NCBI RefSeq assembly: GCF_900129755.1 | Contig: NZ_FQWT01000001.1 | Span: 62,001 to 126,000 of the forward strand | From: Chryseobacterium oranimense | GTDB taxonomy: Bacteria; Bacteroidota; Bacteroidia; Flavobacteriales; Weeksellaceae | Length of the DNA stretch: 64,000 nt | Direction of reading: 5' to 3' | Shown: one piece after another, positions 1 to 7,981 of the stretch | Position numbering within the stretch: position 1 is the stretch's first letter | How the letters are laid out: every line of letters starts with the position of its first letter | The notes under the pieces: model-generated | Database searches by the model: none | What the model was told of the DNA's origin: nothing | The model's input: only the letters and a program-made list of their open reading frames with translations | Made by a program: the position numbers and the translations under genes

Positions 1-312
1 CTGAGCTACAGCAGCAATTTCTTTTGCTGTAGAATAGCTGTCCTTAGGATCCAGGTTTACTCTCACTGCATCGTTGGCACCAATAGCTAATGCTTTTCTT
101 ATTACAGGTTCTGTAGCAGCATCTCCTACATTGATCACTGTTACAGTTGCACCCTGAGTTTCCTGAAGTTTAACCGCTTTTGTCAATGCAAATTCATCTA
201 GTGGATTGATTACCCACTGGATTCCATTTTTGTCGAAAGCAGATTTATCTGCCGTAAAGTTAATTTTGGAAGTAGTATCCGGAACACTACTGATACAAAC
301 TAATATTTTCAT
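1..312 (-). CDS. etfB: Electron transfer flavoprotein subunit beta (N-terminal part, cut by window edge)
   Basis: The first 104 codons are present, starting MKILVCISSVPDTTSKINF. This matches the N-terminus of EtfB, the AMP-binding subunit of the heterodimer that carries electrons from acyl-CoA dehydrogenases towards the quinone pool. The segments WVINPLDEFAL and the alternating strand/helix pattern around VTVINVGDAATEPVIRKALAIGA fit the EtfB Rossmann-like core. The gene continues past the left edge, and etfA would be expected beyond it, as in most bacteria. It is transcribed leftward from a promoter that should lie in 313-465, where a perfect palindrome sits at 411-428. Confidence 0.9.
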   Translation of the reverse strand, partial: MKILVCISSVPDTTSKINFTADKSAFDKNGIQWVINPLDEFALTKAVKLQETQGATVTVINVGDAATEPVIRKALAIGANDAVRVNLDPKDSYSTAKEIAAVAQ

Positions 313-410
313 GTGTACTATTTTATTTTTTCCCTTTTTGTGCATAAAAACATAGCGTTCTATGCTGAGATTTTGTTATATTTTACAGTTGCTAATATAA
401 TTAAAAAATA

Positions 411-428
411 TATTATGCATGCATAATA
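411..428. promoter_or_regulatory. 18-bp perfect palindrome between etfB and the SDR gene
   Basis: TATTATGCATGCATAATA is identical on both strands. It lies about 100 bp upstream of the etfB start and 38 bp downstream of the SDR stop, both genes being on the minus strand. It could be a dimeric-regulator operator for etfB. It could also be a weak terminator for the SDR gene, since the minus strand continues into TATTTTTTAATT. The lack of a proper loop and the AT-rich stem slightly favour the operator reading. Confidence 0.4.
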
Positions 429-465
429 CTTATTTTTTTACTATTCAATACATTAAATGCATTGA

Positions 466-1170
466 TCACGCTGGTTTTGTTGCCCTAAACTCTATCTTGC
501 TGGGCAGGACACGGGGATTCATCTTTAAAATATCAAGCACAAGATTCCCCATATCTTCAGGCTGAATCTTCCAGTTATCTTTTTCTGAAGGAATATTCCC
601 GTTAAAATTTGTAGCTACTGAGCCCGGCATAATGACGGTAGATTTGATGTTGTATTTTCGAAGATCAATCATTGCAGCCTGAGTGAATCCCACTACCCCA
701 AATTTAGAAGCATTATAGCCTGTTCCGTTTTCAAAGAAATTGGCACCGGCAAGGCTTGAAATGGTGATATAATAACCTTCTGTCTTTTTCAGTTCTTCTA
801 CGGAAGCCTTTAACGTATAGAAAGCACCGGTCAGATTGGTTTCTATCATATCATTCCATTCTTCGGCAGTCAGTTGATCTACCGGTTTGAATATTCCCAG
901 GCCTGCATTGGCAATGACAAAATCCAGCCTTCCAAATTTTGCAATGGTATATTTTACAGCTTCTACCTCACTTTCTAGGTTTCGTACATCTGAAACAATT
1001 CCCAGAACATTCTCTGAATATTTTTTAAGATCTTCTTCAGCTTTCGCTACATCATTTCTCTTACGTCCTGAAAATGCGACTGAAATACCATTCTCCAGTA
1101 ATATCCTGGCTATTCCAAAACCTATTCCTTTGGTTCCTCCTGTTATATAAGCGACTTTATTTTCCGGCAT
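466..1170 (-). CDS. Short-chain dehydrogenase/reductase (SDR)
   Basis: A 234-residue classical SDR with an NAD(P)-binding Rossmann fold. It has the TGxxxGIG nucleotide loop (residues 10-17), NAG at 88-90, the catalytic Ser at 138/139, and YNASK giving Tyr152 and Lys156. The start is placed at 1170 (MPENKVAYITGG). The longer open frame to 1212 would run through a terminator-like hairpin (1201-1224) and adds residues that fit no SDR. SGRKR after the second strand suggests NADPH preference, which is an inference. The substrate cannot be told from sequence; 3-oxoacyl reductase-like or sugar dehydrogenase roles are both possible. It seems to be a single-gene unit. Confidence 0.88.
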   Translation of the reverse strand: MPENKVAYITGGTKGIGFGIARILLENGISVAFSGRKRNDVAKAEEDLKKYSENVLGIVSDVRNLESEVEAVKYTIAKFGRLDFVIANAGLGIFKPVDQLTAEEWNDMIETNLTGAFYTLKASVEELKKTEGYYITISSLAGANFFENGTGYNASKFGVVGFTQAAMIDLRKYNIKSTVIMPGSVATNFNGNIPSEKDNWKIQPEDMGNLVLDILKMNPRVLPSKIEFRATKPA

Positions 1171-1200
1171 ATTGCTAAATTTTAATTCCCTAAAATAACA

Positions 1201-1224
1201 AAAACGCTCCAATTGAAGCGTTTT
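1201..1224 (-). terminator. Rho-independent terminator, apparently without an intact gene of its own
   Basis: AAAACGCT at 1201-1208 pairs with AGCGTTTT at 1217-1224. On the minus strand a T-rich tail (TTTTTGTTATTTT) follows. The nearest intact upstream gene (1405-2310) already has its own terminator at 1362-1382. This hairpin would therefore serve the relict gene tail at 1249-1329. Confidence 0.65.
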
Positions 1225-1248
1225 ATATGACTAAGATTTGTCAGTAGT

Positions 1249-1329
1249 TTATTTTTTAATGAATTTAGTCAGAACAATTACCGATTTGTACAGATTATTA
1301 TACTTTTTATTAAAAATAAATTTAAAACA
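1249..1329 (-). pseudogene. Possible remnant of a type IX-secreted protein gene (C-terminal tail only)
   Basis: The minus strand reads about 26 codons ending NNLYKSVIVLTKFIKK-stop. That resembles the last strand and FIKK end of type IX sorting tails, such as the neighbouring protein at 2596-3513, which ends EKFIKK. A terminator hairpin follows 25 bp downstream (1201-1224), as after an intact gene. No start codon or upstream coding region survives, and an in-frame stop lies just before it. The segment is short, so chance resemblance is possible. Confidence 0.3.
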
Positions 1330-1361
1330 ATTTTATAATTTTCTCTGACTTTTAAATAAAA

Positions 1362-1382
1362 AACGCTCCGATGTGGAGCGTT
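1362..1382 (-). terminator. Rho-independent terminator of the T9SS protein gene at 1405-2310
   Basis: AACGCTCC (1362-1369) pairs with GGAGCGTT (1375-1382) around a 5-nt loop. The minus strand continues into TTTTTATTT. It lies 22 bp past the stop codon. Confidence 0.85.
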
Positions 1383-1404
1383 ATGTAATTAAGAGTTATC
1401 TATC

Positions 1405-2310
1405 TTATTTTTTTACAATTCTTTCTGTTACTTTTCCGTTAGAAGTTTCAATATTCAGTATATATACTCCAGCAGGTAGTTTTCTTAAATCTACTTTGTT
1501 ATCTGAAACTGGTGTATCCAGCTTTTTGCCACCAAAATCATAAACTGCAATTGAGTTTATTTTGTCTTTTGATTCTACTACAACAAAATCGGAAGTTGGA
1601 TTAGGATACATTTTGTAGTCCACTTTTTTCGTTGCTTCAGATGTGCCCAGTACACCGCTCACTACCTGAATTCCATCAAAATAAGCTGAACTGTTATAAT
1701 TATCATTGGTAATCGCAATATTTCCAACCATAGTACCTCCTGCTACTACTCCGGTATAGATCAATGTTCCGTTTTGATAATATTTGGCTTCGTTATTTGT
1801 AAAATCCAATTGTATTTTATAGGTATTCCAGCCATTTCTGGTAAAGTTTGCCCCTGTGTCAATGTAAGCAAGCTGAAGAGTTAGCGGATCCATATCAATC
1901 ACGTGAATATTGTTCTGGTAATCAAATCTCATCCTAGCATTGATTGTACTTTGAGCAGGTGATTGCGGAGAAAAGAAGAAATCACATTCATCTCCTGCCG
2001 TAGCGGCCGATGTAAAATAAGCATTAAAATATACGGTCACAATAGGTCCGTTTACAGTTACTGTAGGGCTAATGGCACCTGCTGAGGCATGGTTGGTTCC
2101 ATTATTACCTGTAATTTTCAATGATTGTGTTCCCGGCTTAGCCTGCTCTGTTGTAACCACTGCAATATGTGCTGCAGCAGTACCTCCCCAGCCACCCTGA
2201 CCGGCAATATTACCTGCATTAAATCCTTGAGATGTCTCAAAACTGTAGTTCATTTGAGCATTACCTAGCAGAAAACCGAATAATGCACCAGATAGTAAAA
2301 TTTTCTTCAT
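1405..2310 (-). CDS. Secreted protein with type IX secretion sorting tail (LamG-like)
   Basis: About 301 residues. A Sec signal peptide (MKKILLSGALFGFLLGNAQ) leads into a beta-rich region of about 190 residues resembling concanavalin/LamG-type jellyrolls: an SFE...GF opening, a YFNAYF strand and a FDGIQV closing strand. The last 80 residues form a Por-secretion tail: MYPNPTSDFVVV, then LPAGVYILNI and a basic VKK end. It is therefore expected to cross the outer membrane by the T9SS, with the tail cleaved or anchored. The start at 2310 is preferred because the signal peptide begins there; 2325 adds MKKNI. It is a paralog of the next gene. The ligand is unknown; glycan or surface binding is an inference. 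Confidence 0.8.
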   Translation of the reverse strand: MKKILLSGALFGFLLGNAQMNYSFETSQGFNAGNIAGQGGWGGTAAAHIAVVTTEQAKPGTQSLKITGNNGTNHASAGAISPTVTVNGPIVTVYFNAYFTSAATAGDECDFFFSPQSPAQSTINARMRFDYQNNIHVIDMDPLTLQLAYIDTGANFTRNGWNTYKIQLDFTNNEAKYYQNGTLIYTGVVAGGTMVGNIAITNDNYNSSAYFDGIQVVSGVLGTSEATKKVDYKMYPNPTSDFVVVESKDKINSIAVYDFGGKKLDTPVSDNKVDLRKLPAGVYILNIETSNGKVTERIVKK

Positions 2311-2595
2311 GATATTTTTTTTCATTATTAATTAGTCTAGTAAATATAGAACTTTTATTCTAATTTAAAAAGAAATTCCTATAATTCAATAACATAAGTT
2401 AATGTTTTATTCAAAATAATCAAAATATAACATTTATACCATTTTTGTTAAAAACATAAAATATAAATCAATTTTCTAAAAAAAAGACTTTTATAAAATA
2501 TTTTAACTAAAAAAATAACAAAATACAAAAACAAATACCAGATCACGAAAAATCACCATAAGTACAAGAAAACTAACGCATTATAAATTCTTACA

Positions 2596-3513
2596 TTATT
2601 TTTTAATAAACTTCTCAGAAAAATTACCATTTTCAGCTCTGATATTAATCAAATAAGTCCCCGGAGAAAGATTTTTTATGTCTACTCTATTATTTTCCAG
2701 CCCGGCCTGAACTTTTTTACCCGCTGTATCATAAATCTCTACGGTTTTTATTTTACCTGAAGAACTTATCTTAATGAAATCAGAAGCGGGATTTGGATAT
2801 ACTTCTACAGCTTTTTTATTCATTGCTTTTTCTGCTACGGATAATAATGCCTGATTATATACTTTAATATTATCAATATAGGCTGATCCGTCTGCATTAT
2901 CATGCACAAAACGCAGCTGATTTATATCCATGGACTCTGCTGCCGTACCGGAATAGATCAAAACCCCATTGAGATAATACTTGATATCTGCTGGTGTTCC
3001 TACTACCGTTACTGGATACCACACATTCGGAAGCCAGCTTCCTGAGGCAGATTCCATTACGGGTATGCCTGAAATTGTTTTCAGAACCTTAATTGTGCCG
3101 GTATTATCAAAATCAAGTCTCACAATATATTTCTCGTCCGCACTGCTTACTCCCTGAAAGCTAAAAACGGATCCATTGAGCTGAGACATATTGATATCAA
3201 AAGAAACGGTAAAACTATTATAAGGAAGCAATACAGGAAGGTTATCAAATGCTCCGATTATCGGAATCGACTGGGTTCCATATGTATTTTCCTTCACTAT
3301 CTTCAGGGAATTGGCTCCATGCGTTGCTGTATCAGCGCAAACCATCTGGTTAAGTACATTGGGAGGTACATCGCCTGTTGGAGTGCTGATCCATGTCCCC
3401 TGGCCATGAATGTCTCCGGTATGAAAGCCGTCTAAATATTCAAAAGAAACCATTTGCTGTGCAAGGGAAAATGTTGAAAACAAGCACAGTGTGAAGGGAT
3501 AGATTTTTTTCAT
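2596..3513 (-). CDS. Secreted protein with type IX secretion sorting tail, paralog of 1405-2310
   Basis: A 305-residue protein with a signal peptide (MKKIYPFTLCLFSTFSLAQQ), a jellyroll-like central domain and a C-terminal type IX tail (VYPNPASDFIKI, LSPGTYLINI, ending EKFIKK). Its opening, SFEYLDGFHTGDIHGQGTW, parallels SFETSQGFNAGNIAGQGGW of the downstream paralog, so the pair arose by duplication and then diverged. The start at 3513 is chosen because the signal peptide begins there; the frame extends to 3549 with implausible residues. No terminator is obvious after the stop, and the 285-bp spacer to the next gene is AT-rich without other visible features. Function is unknown. Confidence 0.8.
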   Translation of the reverse strand: MKKIYPFTLCLFSTFSLAQQMVSFEYLDGFHTGDIHGQGTWISTPTGDVPPNVLNQMVCADTATHGANSLKIVKENTYGTQSIPIIGAFDNLPVLLPYNSFTVSFDINMSQLNGSVFSFQGVSSADEKYIVRLDFDNTGTIKVLKTISGIPVMESASGSWLPNVWYPVTVVGTPADIKYYLNGVLIYSGTAAESMDINQLRFVHDNADGSAYIDNIKVYNQALLSVAEKAMNKKAVEVYPNPASDFIKISSSGKIKTVEIYDTAGKKVQAGLENNRVDIKNLSPGTYLINIRAENGNFSEKFIKK

Positions 3514-3600
3514 AATATTATTTTTAGGTTGAACTAAAAATAAACACATACATTATCAAAAAAAATATCATTTGATAGGGATATTATCATAAAAAAGCGT

Positions 3601-3626
3601 AAAGCGCTCCAATGTTGGAACGCTTT
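3601..3626 (-). terminator. Rho-independent terminator of the M20 dipeptidase gene
   Basis: AAAGCGCTCC (3601-3610) pairs with GGAACGCTTT (3617-3626) through one wobble pair. The minus strand runs on into a T-rich stretch. It lies 26 bp past the stop at 3652. Confidence 0.8.
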
Positions 3627-3651
3627 ATACATTATGTTTATAAAATATTAA

Positions 3652-5031
3652 TTATTTAGAATAATTTTCGAAGAATAAAGGGATGCTTTCAATTCCCTTA
3701 TAGAAATTGAACAACCCGTAATGTTCGTTCGGTGAGTGGATTGCATCTGAATCCAGCCCAAAGCCCATTAATACAGACTTAGCCCCTAAAACTTTTTCGA
3801 ACATCGCCGTGATCGGAATACTTCCGCCACTTCTGTAAGGAAGAACCTCTTTTCCAAAAGCAGTTTCCATAGCTTTTTTAGCAGCTAAAAATTCTTTAGT
3901 GTCGCTTGGTAAAACATATGGCATTCCTCCATGGTGAGGCGTTACTTTTACTTTCACATTCTCTGGAGCGATCTTTTCAAAGTATTTTGTGAATTTTTCT
4001 GAAATTTCTTCAGGAGTCTGATATGGAACCAAACGCATTGATATTTTAGCAGAAGCTTTGGAAGGAATCACTGTTTTGGCTCCTTCTCCCGTGTATCCTC
4101 CCCAGATTCCGTTGCAGTCCAAAGTAGGTCGGATAGAGGTTCTTTCAAGCGTTGTATAGCCTTTTTCCCCTTCCACACCGTTAAGACCGATAGACTTTTT
4201 GAATTCTTCAGGATTATCCTTCAGTTTATTCATATCTGCTCTTTCAGCATCTGATACGGTTTCTACATTGTCATAGAACCCATCGATAGTAATGTGTCCA
4301 TCTTCATCAATCAGCTTGGCAATCATTCTGGAAAGCACATGAATAGGGTTGGGAACCGCTCCTCCGTAAAGCCCTGAATGAAGATCTCTGTTAGGTCCCT
4401 CCACTTCCACTTCTACATAGCTCAAACCTCTTAAACCTGTAGTTACGGTAGGCTGCTCATTGCTGTAGATATGGGTATCAGAGATAAGAATGCAGTCACA
4501 AGACAATTTTTCTTTATTTTCATTAACGAAATCTCCCAAACTTACAGAACCAACCTCTTCTTCACCCTCCAGGATGAATTTTACGTTGCAAGGAAGTGAG
4601 TTAGTCTTCATCATCGCTTCAAAAGCTTTCACATGCATGAAAAACTGTCCTTTATCATCTGCGGAACCTCTGGCAAAGATGGCTCCGTCAGGATGAAGTT
4701 CCGTTTTCTCGATATAAGGTTCAAAAGGTGGTTTTTTCCATAATTCCAGAGGATCGGCAGGCTGTACATCATAATGTCCGTATACAAGTACCGTAGGAAG
4801 GGTTTTATCTATGATTTTTTCTCCGAAAACGATAGGATAACCATTCGTTTTGCATACTTCAACATGATCGGCCCCTGCATTTTTAAGATGTTCTGCACAT
4901 ACGTCCGCACATTTCAATACATCATTTTTATAAGCCGGATCTGCAGAAATAGAAGGAATTCTCAATAACTCAAATAATTCATCCACGAAACGCTGTTTGT
5001 TTTCGTTGATGTAATTTAATGTCTCTTGCAT
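3652..5031 (-). CDS. M20 family metallo-dipeptidase
   Basis: A 459-residue cytosolic peptidase of the M20 (ArgE/DapE/CPG2) family, in the dipeptidase branch. GHYDVQPADP places the first zinc-site His86 and Asp88. LEGEEEVGS carries the general-base Glu and the next metal ligand. The internal dimerisation domain begins near GLSYVEVEVEGPNRDLHSGLYGG, and SIPITAMFE and HSPNEHYG hold later ligand positions. The start at 5031 (MQETLNYI) is chosen; the frame extends to 5085 but the added residues are not M20-like and overlap the upstream gene's terminator. It probably hydrolyses dipeptides imported or released in the cell. It is monocistronic, with its own terminator. Confidence 0.9.
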   Translation of the reverse strand: MQETLNYINENKQRFVDELFELLRIPSISADPAYKNDVLKCADVCAEHLKNAGADHVEVCKTNGYPIVFGEKIIDKTLPTVLVYGHYDVQPADPLELWKKPPFEPYIEKTELHPDGAIFARGSADDKGQFFMHVKAFEAMMKTNSLPCNVKFILEGEEEVGSVSLGDFVNENKEKLSCDCILISDTHIYSNEQPTVTTGLRGLSYVEVEVEGPNRDLHSGLYGGAVPNPIHVLSRMIAKLIDEDGHITIDGFYDNVETVSDAERADMNKLKDNPEEFKKSIGLNGVEGEKGYTTLERTSIRPTLDCNGIWGGYTGEGAKTVIPSKASAKISMRLVPYQTPEEISEKFTKYFEKIAPENVKVKVTPHHGGMPYVLPSDTKEFLAAKKAMETAFGKEVLPYRSGGSIPITAMFEKVLGAKSVLMGFGLDSDAIHSPNEHYGLFNFYKGIESIPLFFENYSK

Positions 5032-5061
5032 TGTAAAAATTTGTTTCGTTAAAAATAAAAA

Positions 5062-5087
5062 AAATGCCCTGCTTGAGCAAGGCATTT
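5062..5087 (-). terminator. Rho-independent terminator of the OmpA-family lipoprotein gene
   Basis: AAATGCCCTGCT (5062-5073) pairs with AGCAAGGCATTT (5076-5087) with one wobble. The minus strand then runs into a T-rich tract. It lies 22 bp after the stop at 5109. Confidence 0.85.
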
Positions 5088-5108
5088 ATATACTTTATTG
5101 TATTTAAC

Positions 5109-5774
5109 TTATTTTGTAAATCTTACAGACATTTTTCTGTCAGACGCTCTTTCTGCATCGGATGCTTTTGCGTCTACTTTTGCAAACTGGCTTCCGTATC
5201 CTTCTGCTGAAACGATCTGTCCTCCTGCACCTAGGCTTGTAAGTTGAGCTTTAATGAAGTTGGCTCTGTCCTGAGATAATTTCACATTTTTAGGTTCGTC
5301 TCCGGTTTTATCAGTATAACCGCCAATTTTAATTTTTGCATCCGGGTAAGCTTTCAGAATCTTGGCCAGGTTATCCAGCTGCTCCTGAGAACCTGCCTCT
5401 AACTGATTGGCAGAACCCATTTTGAAGTTCACATTATCGAAATCATACCATACAGATTTTAATCCGTCTTCAGTTGCAGAAGCGTATTGACCTGACTTCA
5501 GGTATTTTATCATGCTGTCTTCCATTCCGTTTGCAAAACCTTTCAGGGCAACTCCATTCAAATCAATAGAAACCTGAGATTTTTTCTCAGCATGTTCAGA
5601 ACCGTGTCCTGCAGCAGCTTCATGACCGTGTGCTTCACCTCCTACCTGTACATCGTCGGAATATCTTTCTACTCCTTCTTCCAGTTTCAGAGTATTCTTG
5701 TTTCCTCCTGCCTGAATTTTTTTACAGCTTACGGCTACTGTTGCAACAGCTAAACATATAATTAATTTTTTCAT
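5109..5774 (-). CDS. OmpA-family outer-membrane lipoprotein
   Basis: 221 residues. A lipoprotein signal peptide ends at the lipobox VAVSC (Cys about residue 17), so the protein should be lipid-anchored. A flexible linker rich in His, Gly, Glu and Ala follows (about residues 45-66). The C-terminal half is an OmpA/MotB-type peptidoglycan-binding domain: IKIGGYTDKTGDEPKNVKLS then RANFIKAQLTSLG, with the Asp and Arg that usually contact diaminopimelate. The likely role is tethering the outer membrane to the cell wall. The ATG at 5774 is used; an earlier TTG at 5780 is less likely. A good -33/-7 promoter lies at 5875-5905. Confidence 0.85.
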   Translation of the reverse strand: MKKLIICLAVATVAVSCKKIQAGGNKNTLKLEEGVERYSDDVQVGGEAHGHEAAAGHGSEHAEKKSQVSIDLNGVALKGFANGMEDSMIKYLKSGQYASATEDGLKSVWYDFDNVNFKMGSANQLEAGSQEQLDNLAKILKAYPDAKIKIGGYTDKTGDEPKNVKLSQDRANFIKAQLTSLGAGGQIVSAEGYGSQFAKVDAKASDAERASDRKMSVRFTK

Positions 5775-5874
5775 ATGCAAAATTTATTTTTGTAAGGTCA
5801 TATGGAATCGCATTATTTAGTCTGTTTCAATTATTTTTACAGCAAGCGATTTCATGCTTAAATTTTTGATTGCC

Positions 5875-5905
5875 CAAAAGTAAGAAATCCTGCTTTTTTC
5901 GGCAA
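5875..5905 (-). promoter_or_regulatory. Bacteroidota-type promoter for the OmpA lipoprotein gene
   Basis: On the minus strand the -7 element is TACTTTTG (CAAAAGTA at 5875-5882) and the -33 TTG is at 5903-5905, 20 nt apart. This fits the flavobacterial TTG-N17-23-TAnnTTTG consensus. The predicted 5' leader is roughly 95 nt. Confidence 0.55.
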
Positions 5906-5910
5906 CATTT

Positions 5911-7077
5911 TTATACTGATTTTAAAATTATTTTCCCTTTTTTGGATTGTGTAAAAATAAGATACCTGTCTCCCCCATCTTTTATCCCATATTTTTTTTT
6001 GATATCGTCAGGTTTTAAGGGATAGTTCTTTGAAATAATATTAAACTGCCCTTTCTTTTTAATCTGCTTGGATTCAACAACTTCCATTTCCAAAACCCTG
6101 CCGGGAAAACCGTCAGCCTTTTGAGCCGAAGTATAGAGGTGGGTATTCGGATGAAGTTTTTTAAGGTTGAACCTTTCTGAAATCAGATTAAAAACTCCGG
6201 CTTTTAAAATACTGTTATTGGGAATATAGATGAACTTTTCTGGCTCAGAATATACAGCCTGTACCTTTTCCTCTTCTCCAAATACAAACGAAAAATCAGA
6301 TTCTTCACTTTCCAGATTGATACAGTTCACTGTAATGCCATCTCTTTTTTCATTGGACAAAAAGACAACAGCTTCTTTCACATCATTCTTTACAGCTATG
6401 ATTTCTATCCTGAAAACACCTGGTAAAACTGAGATCAGATATTTCAAATCGATTAACGGTGAAAGTTTTATAATCACCTGATCTGCAGTCGCAAGAAGAA
6501 TATCTTTAATCTGCAGGATATCCGGCGAAAGATCTTCCAGCAGAAAAACTTTGTTTTTATTCTGATCTCTCCTTGCAGGATCTAAATAAACAACATCAAA
6601 ATATTCTTTATTCGTACTTAGAAAGTCTTCCAGATTTTGATTGACAAACGATGCTTCTCTGCCTAAAATTCCCCAATTATGTTCTACTATATCCAGTAAT
6701 TCGTGGTTTTGTTCAACGAGAGTCACCTCATTGAAATTCCTGGAAAGATAATAGGCATCAATCCCAAAACCACTGGTCAGGTCCACGAATCTATTTCCTT
6801 TAAGGATCTTCGACTTGTAAAGTGCCGTTGTTTCCGAAGAAGCCTGTTCTAAATTAAGTTGCGGCGGGAAAATAATGCCATCTTTCAGCAGAAACGGAAA
6901 TTTCTTCTGTGCTGTCTGTTTTCCTTTGATCTGTTGAACAATTTCCTGCATGGAAACATCAGGAAAGGGAGATTTTTTTAATAATAGTGCGTGCAAATCC
7001 GAATTCAGATTTACATTGATGTAGTTTTGAATGTCTTGGTTTACTATTTTATTTCTCACAGATTTCTCAGATAACAT
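5911..7077 (-). CDS. Class I SAM-dependent methyltransferase with THUMP-like C-terminal domain
   Basis: 388 residues. An N-terminal helical region leads into a Rossmann methyltransferase core at about residues 95-200: FVDLTSGFGIDAYYLS is the SAM-binding loop, TLVEQN the acidic ribose contact, and DVVYLDPARRD the motif IV region. The C-terminal part (about 290-388) resembles the THUMP-like domain described in Bacteroidota homologs and ends in a basic segment. An RNA substrate is plausible from that domain, but the target is not established. Its start abuts the stop of the DinB-fold gene (7078), so the two are translated from one mRNA. It is probably the last gene of the udk-led operon. Confidence 0.8.
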   Translation of the reverse strand: MLSEKSVRNKIVNQDIQNYINVNLNSDLHALLLKKSPFPDVSMQEIVQQIKGKQTAQKKFPFLLKDGIIFPPQLNLEQASSETTALYKSKILKGNRFVDLTSGFGIDAYYLSRNFNEVTLVEQNHELLDIVEHNWGILGREASFVNQNLEDFLSTNKEYFDVVYLDPARRDQNKNKVFLLEDLSPDILQIKDILLATADQVIIKLSPLIDLKYLISVLPGVFRIEIIAVKNDVKEAVVFLSNEKRDGITVNCINLESEESDFSFVFGEEEKVQAVYSEPEKFIYIPNNSILKAGVFNLISERFNLKKLHPNTHLYTSAQKADGFPGRVLEMEVVESKQIKKKGQFNIISKNYPLKPDDIKKKYGIKDGGDRYLIFTQSKKGKIILKSV

Positions 7078-7518
7078 TTATCTTTTATAAAAAATATAAT
7101 CTGTCAGTAACGGATCAATACCGATTTGCTTTAGAAGGGAATTGATCTGCCCCCGATGATAGGTTGAATGGTTTATGGCATGAAAAAGCATTTCGAAAAT
7201 ACTGTTTTCAAATTTTGTTCCTCTTGAATTTTGATATTCCACTCTTTGATCCAGATCAGATTTTTGGATGATATCAATACTTTTAAGAAAGTTCTGCTTA
7301 TTAATTTCGTGGAGGGACTCAAAAGGGTTGACTTGCCAGACTTCAAATGATTTTTCACCCAATATTCTTGAATTCCAGATCTGTTGGGCATTCAATGTAT
7401 GATTGATCAGGCTGATTGTTTTTTCATCAACTTTCGGCTTGTTTTCTGAAATATATTTTATCATTTCTTTATTGAAATGATGGGTGTATTCAAAAAGGTC
7501 AATCAGTTTTTCTTTCAT
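7078..7518 (-). CDS. DinB-fold metal-dependent protein
   Basis: 146 residues, all helical, of the DinB/YfiT four-helix-bundle family. The family's metal ligands are visible as His near residue 43 (SLINHTLNAQQIWNSR) and the pair in HAINHSTYHRGQ near the C-terminus. Members of this family include thiol-dependent transferases and many uncharacterised proteins; the substrate here is unknown. It sits tightly between the small exported protein (4-bp gap) and the methyltransferase (no gap), which suggests co-translation. No damage-inducible operator is visible. Confidence 0.8.
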   Translation of the reverse strand: MKEKLIDLFEYTHHFNKEMIKYISENKPKVDEKTISLINHTLNAQQIWNSRILGEKSFEVWQVNPFESLHEINKQNFLKSIDIIQKSDLDQRVEYQNSRGTKFENSIFEMLFHAINHSTYHRGQINSLLKQIGIDPLLTDYIFYKR

Positions 7519-7522
7519 TACT

Positions 7523-7972
7523 TTAGTTTGACTCTTTATGCATTATGATCGTATTGCGGGATAATGGATCTAAGATTTTAGGATCTTCATTATCAAAATC
7601 TATAAAAAATAAAAATTCCTTTTCGTTGGTAAATTCAATAAATCCCTTTAAAAATTGAACTTCCTCCAAATGTCCTTCCTGATTATTATAGGAAGCAATC
7701 ATTTTAAACCTGTAAGGTTTTGCAGAAAAATCTACATCATATTGAACATGACCTTTTTTACCCTGATTAGGGCCGTCCGGAATTGCATAATCTCTGCCGT
7801 CGATCACCATTCCATTGTATTCAACATAGATAAAGCCGTCCGGAAAAAAAGTAAAAGACCCCTTATTATTTTTATCATCTGTTCCCGTCCATTTTCCATA
7901 TAAATCTTTTACAGATTGTGAAAAACATGTTCCAAAAAACATTAGAAGAAGAAATATCCAGCTTTTTCTCAT
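7523..7972 (-). CDS. Small exported protein of unknown function
   Basis: 149 residues with a clear signal peptide (MRKSWIFLLLMFFGTCFSQS). The mature part is beta-rich: it opens VKDLYGKWTGTD and continues with alternating strands such as KGSFTFFPDGFIYVEYNG. This looks like a small lipocalin-like or DUF-type beta-barrel seen in other Bacteroidota proteins that start with a GKW motif. I do not recognise a specific family. It lies 9 bp downstream of mutA and 4 bp upstream of the DinB-fold gene, so it belongs to the same transcript. The location is probably periplasmic. Confidence 0.7.
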   Translation of the reverse strand: MRKSWIFLLLMFFGTCFSQSVKDLYGKWTGTDDKNNKGSFTFFPDGFIYVEYNGMVIDGRDYAIPDGPNQGKKGHVQYDVDFSAKPYRFKMIASYNNQEGHLEEVQFLKGFIEFTNEKEFLFFIDFDNEDPKILDPLSRNTIIMHKESN

Positions 7973-7981
7973 GAGAATATG

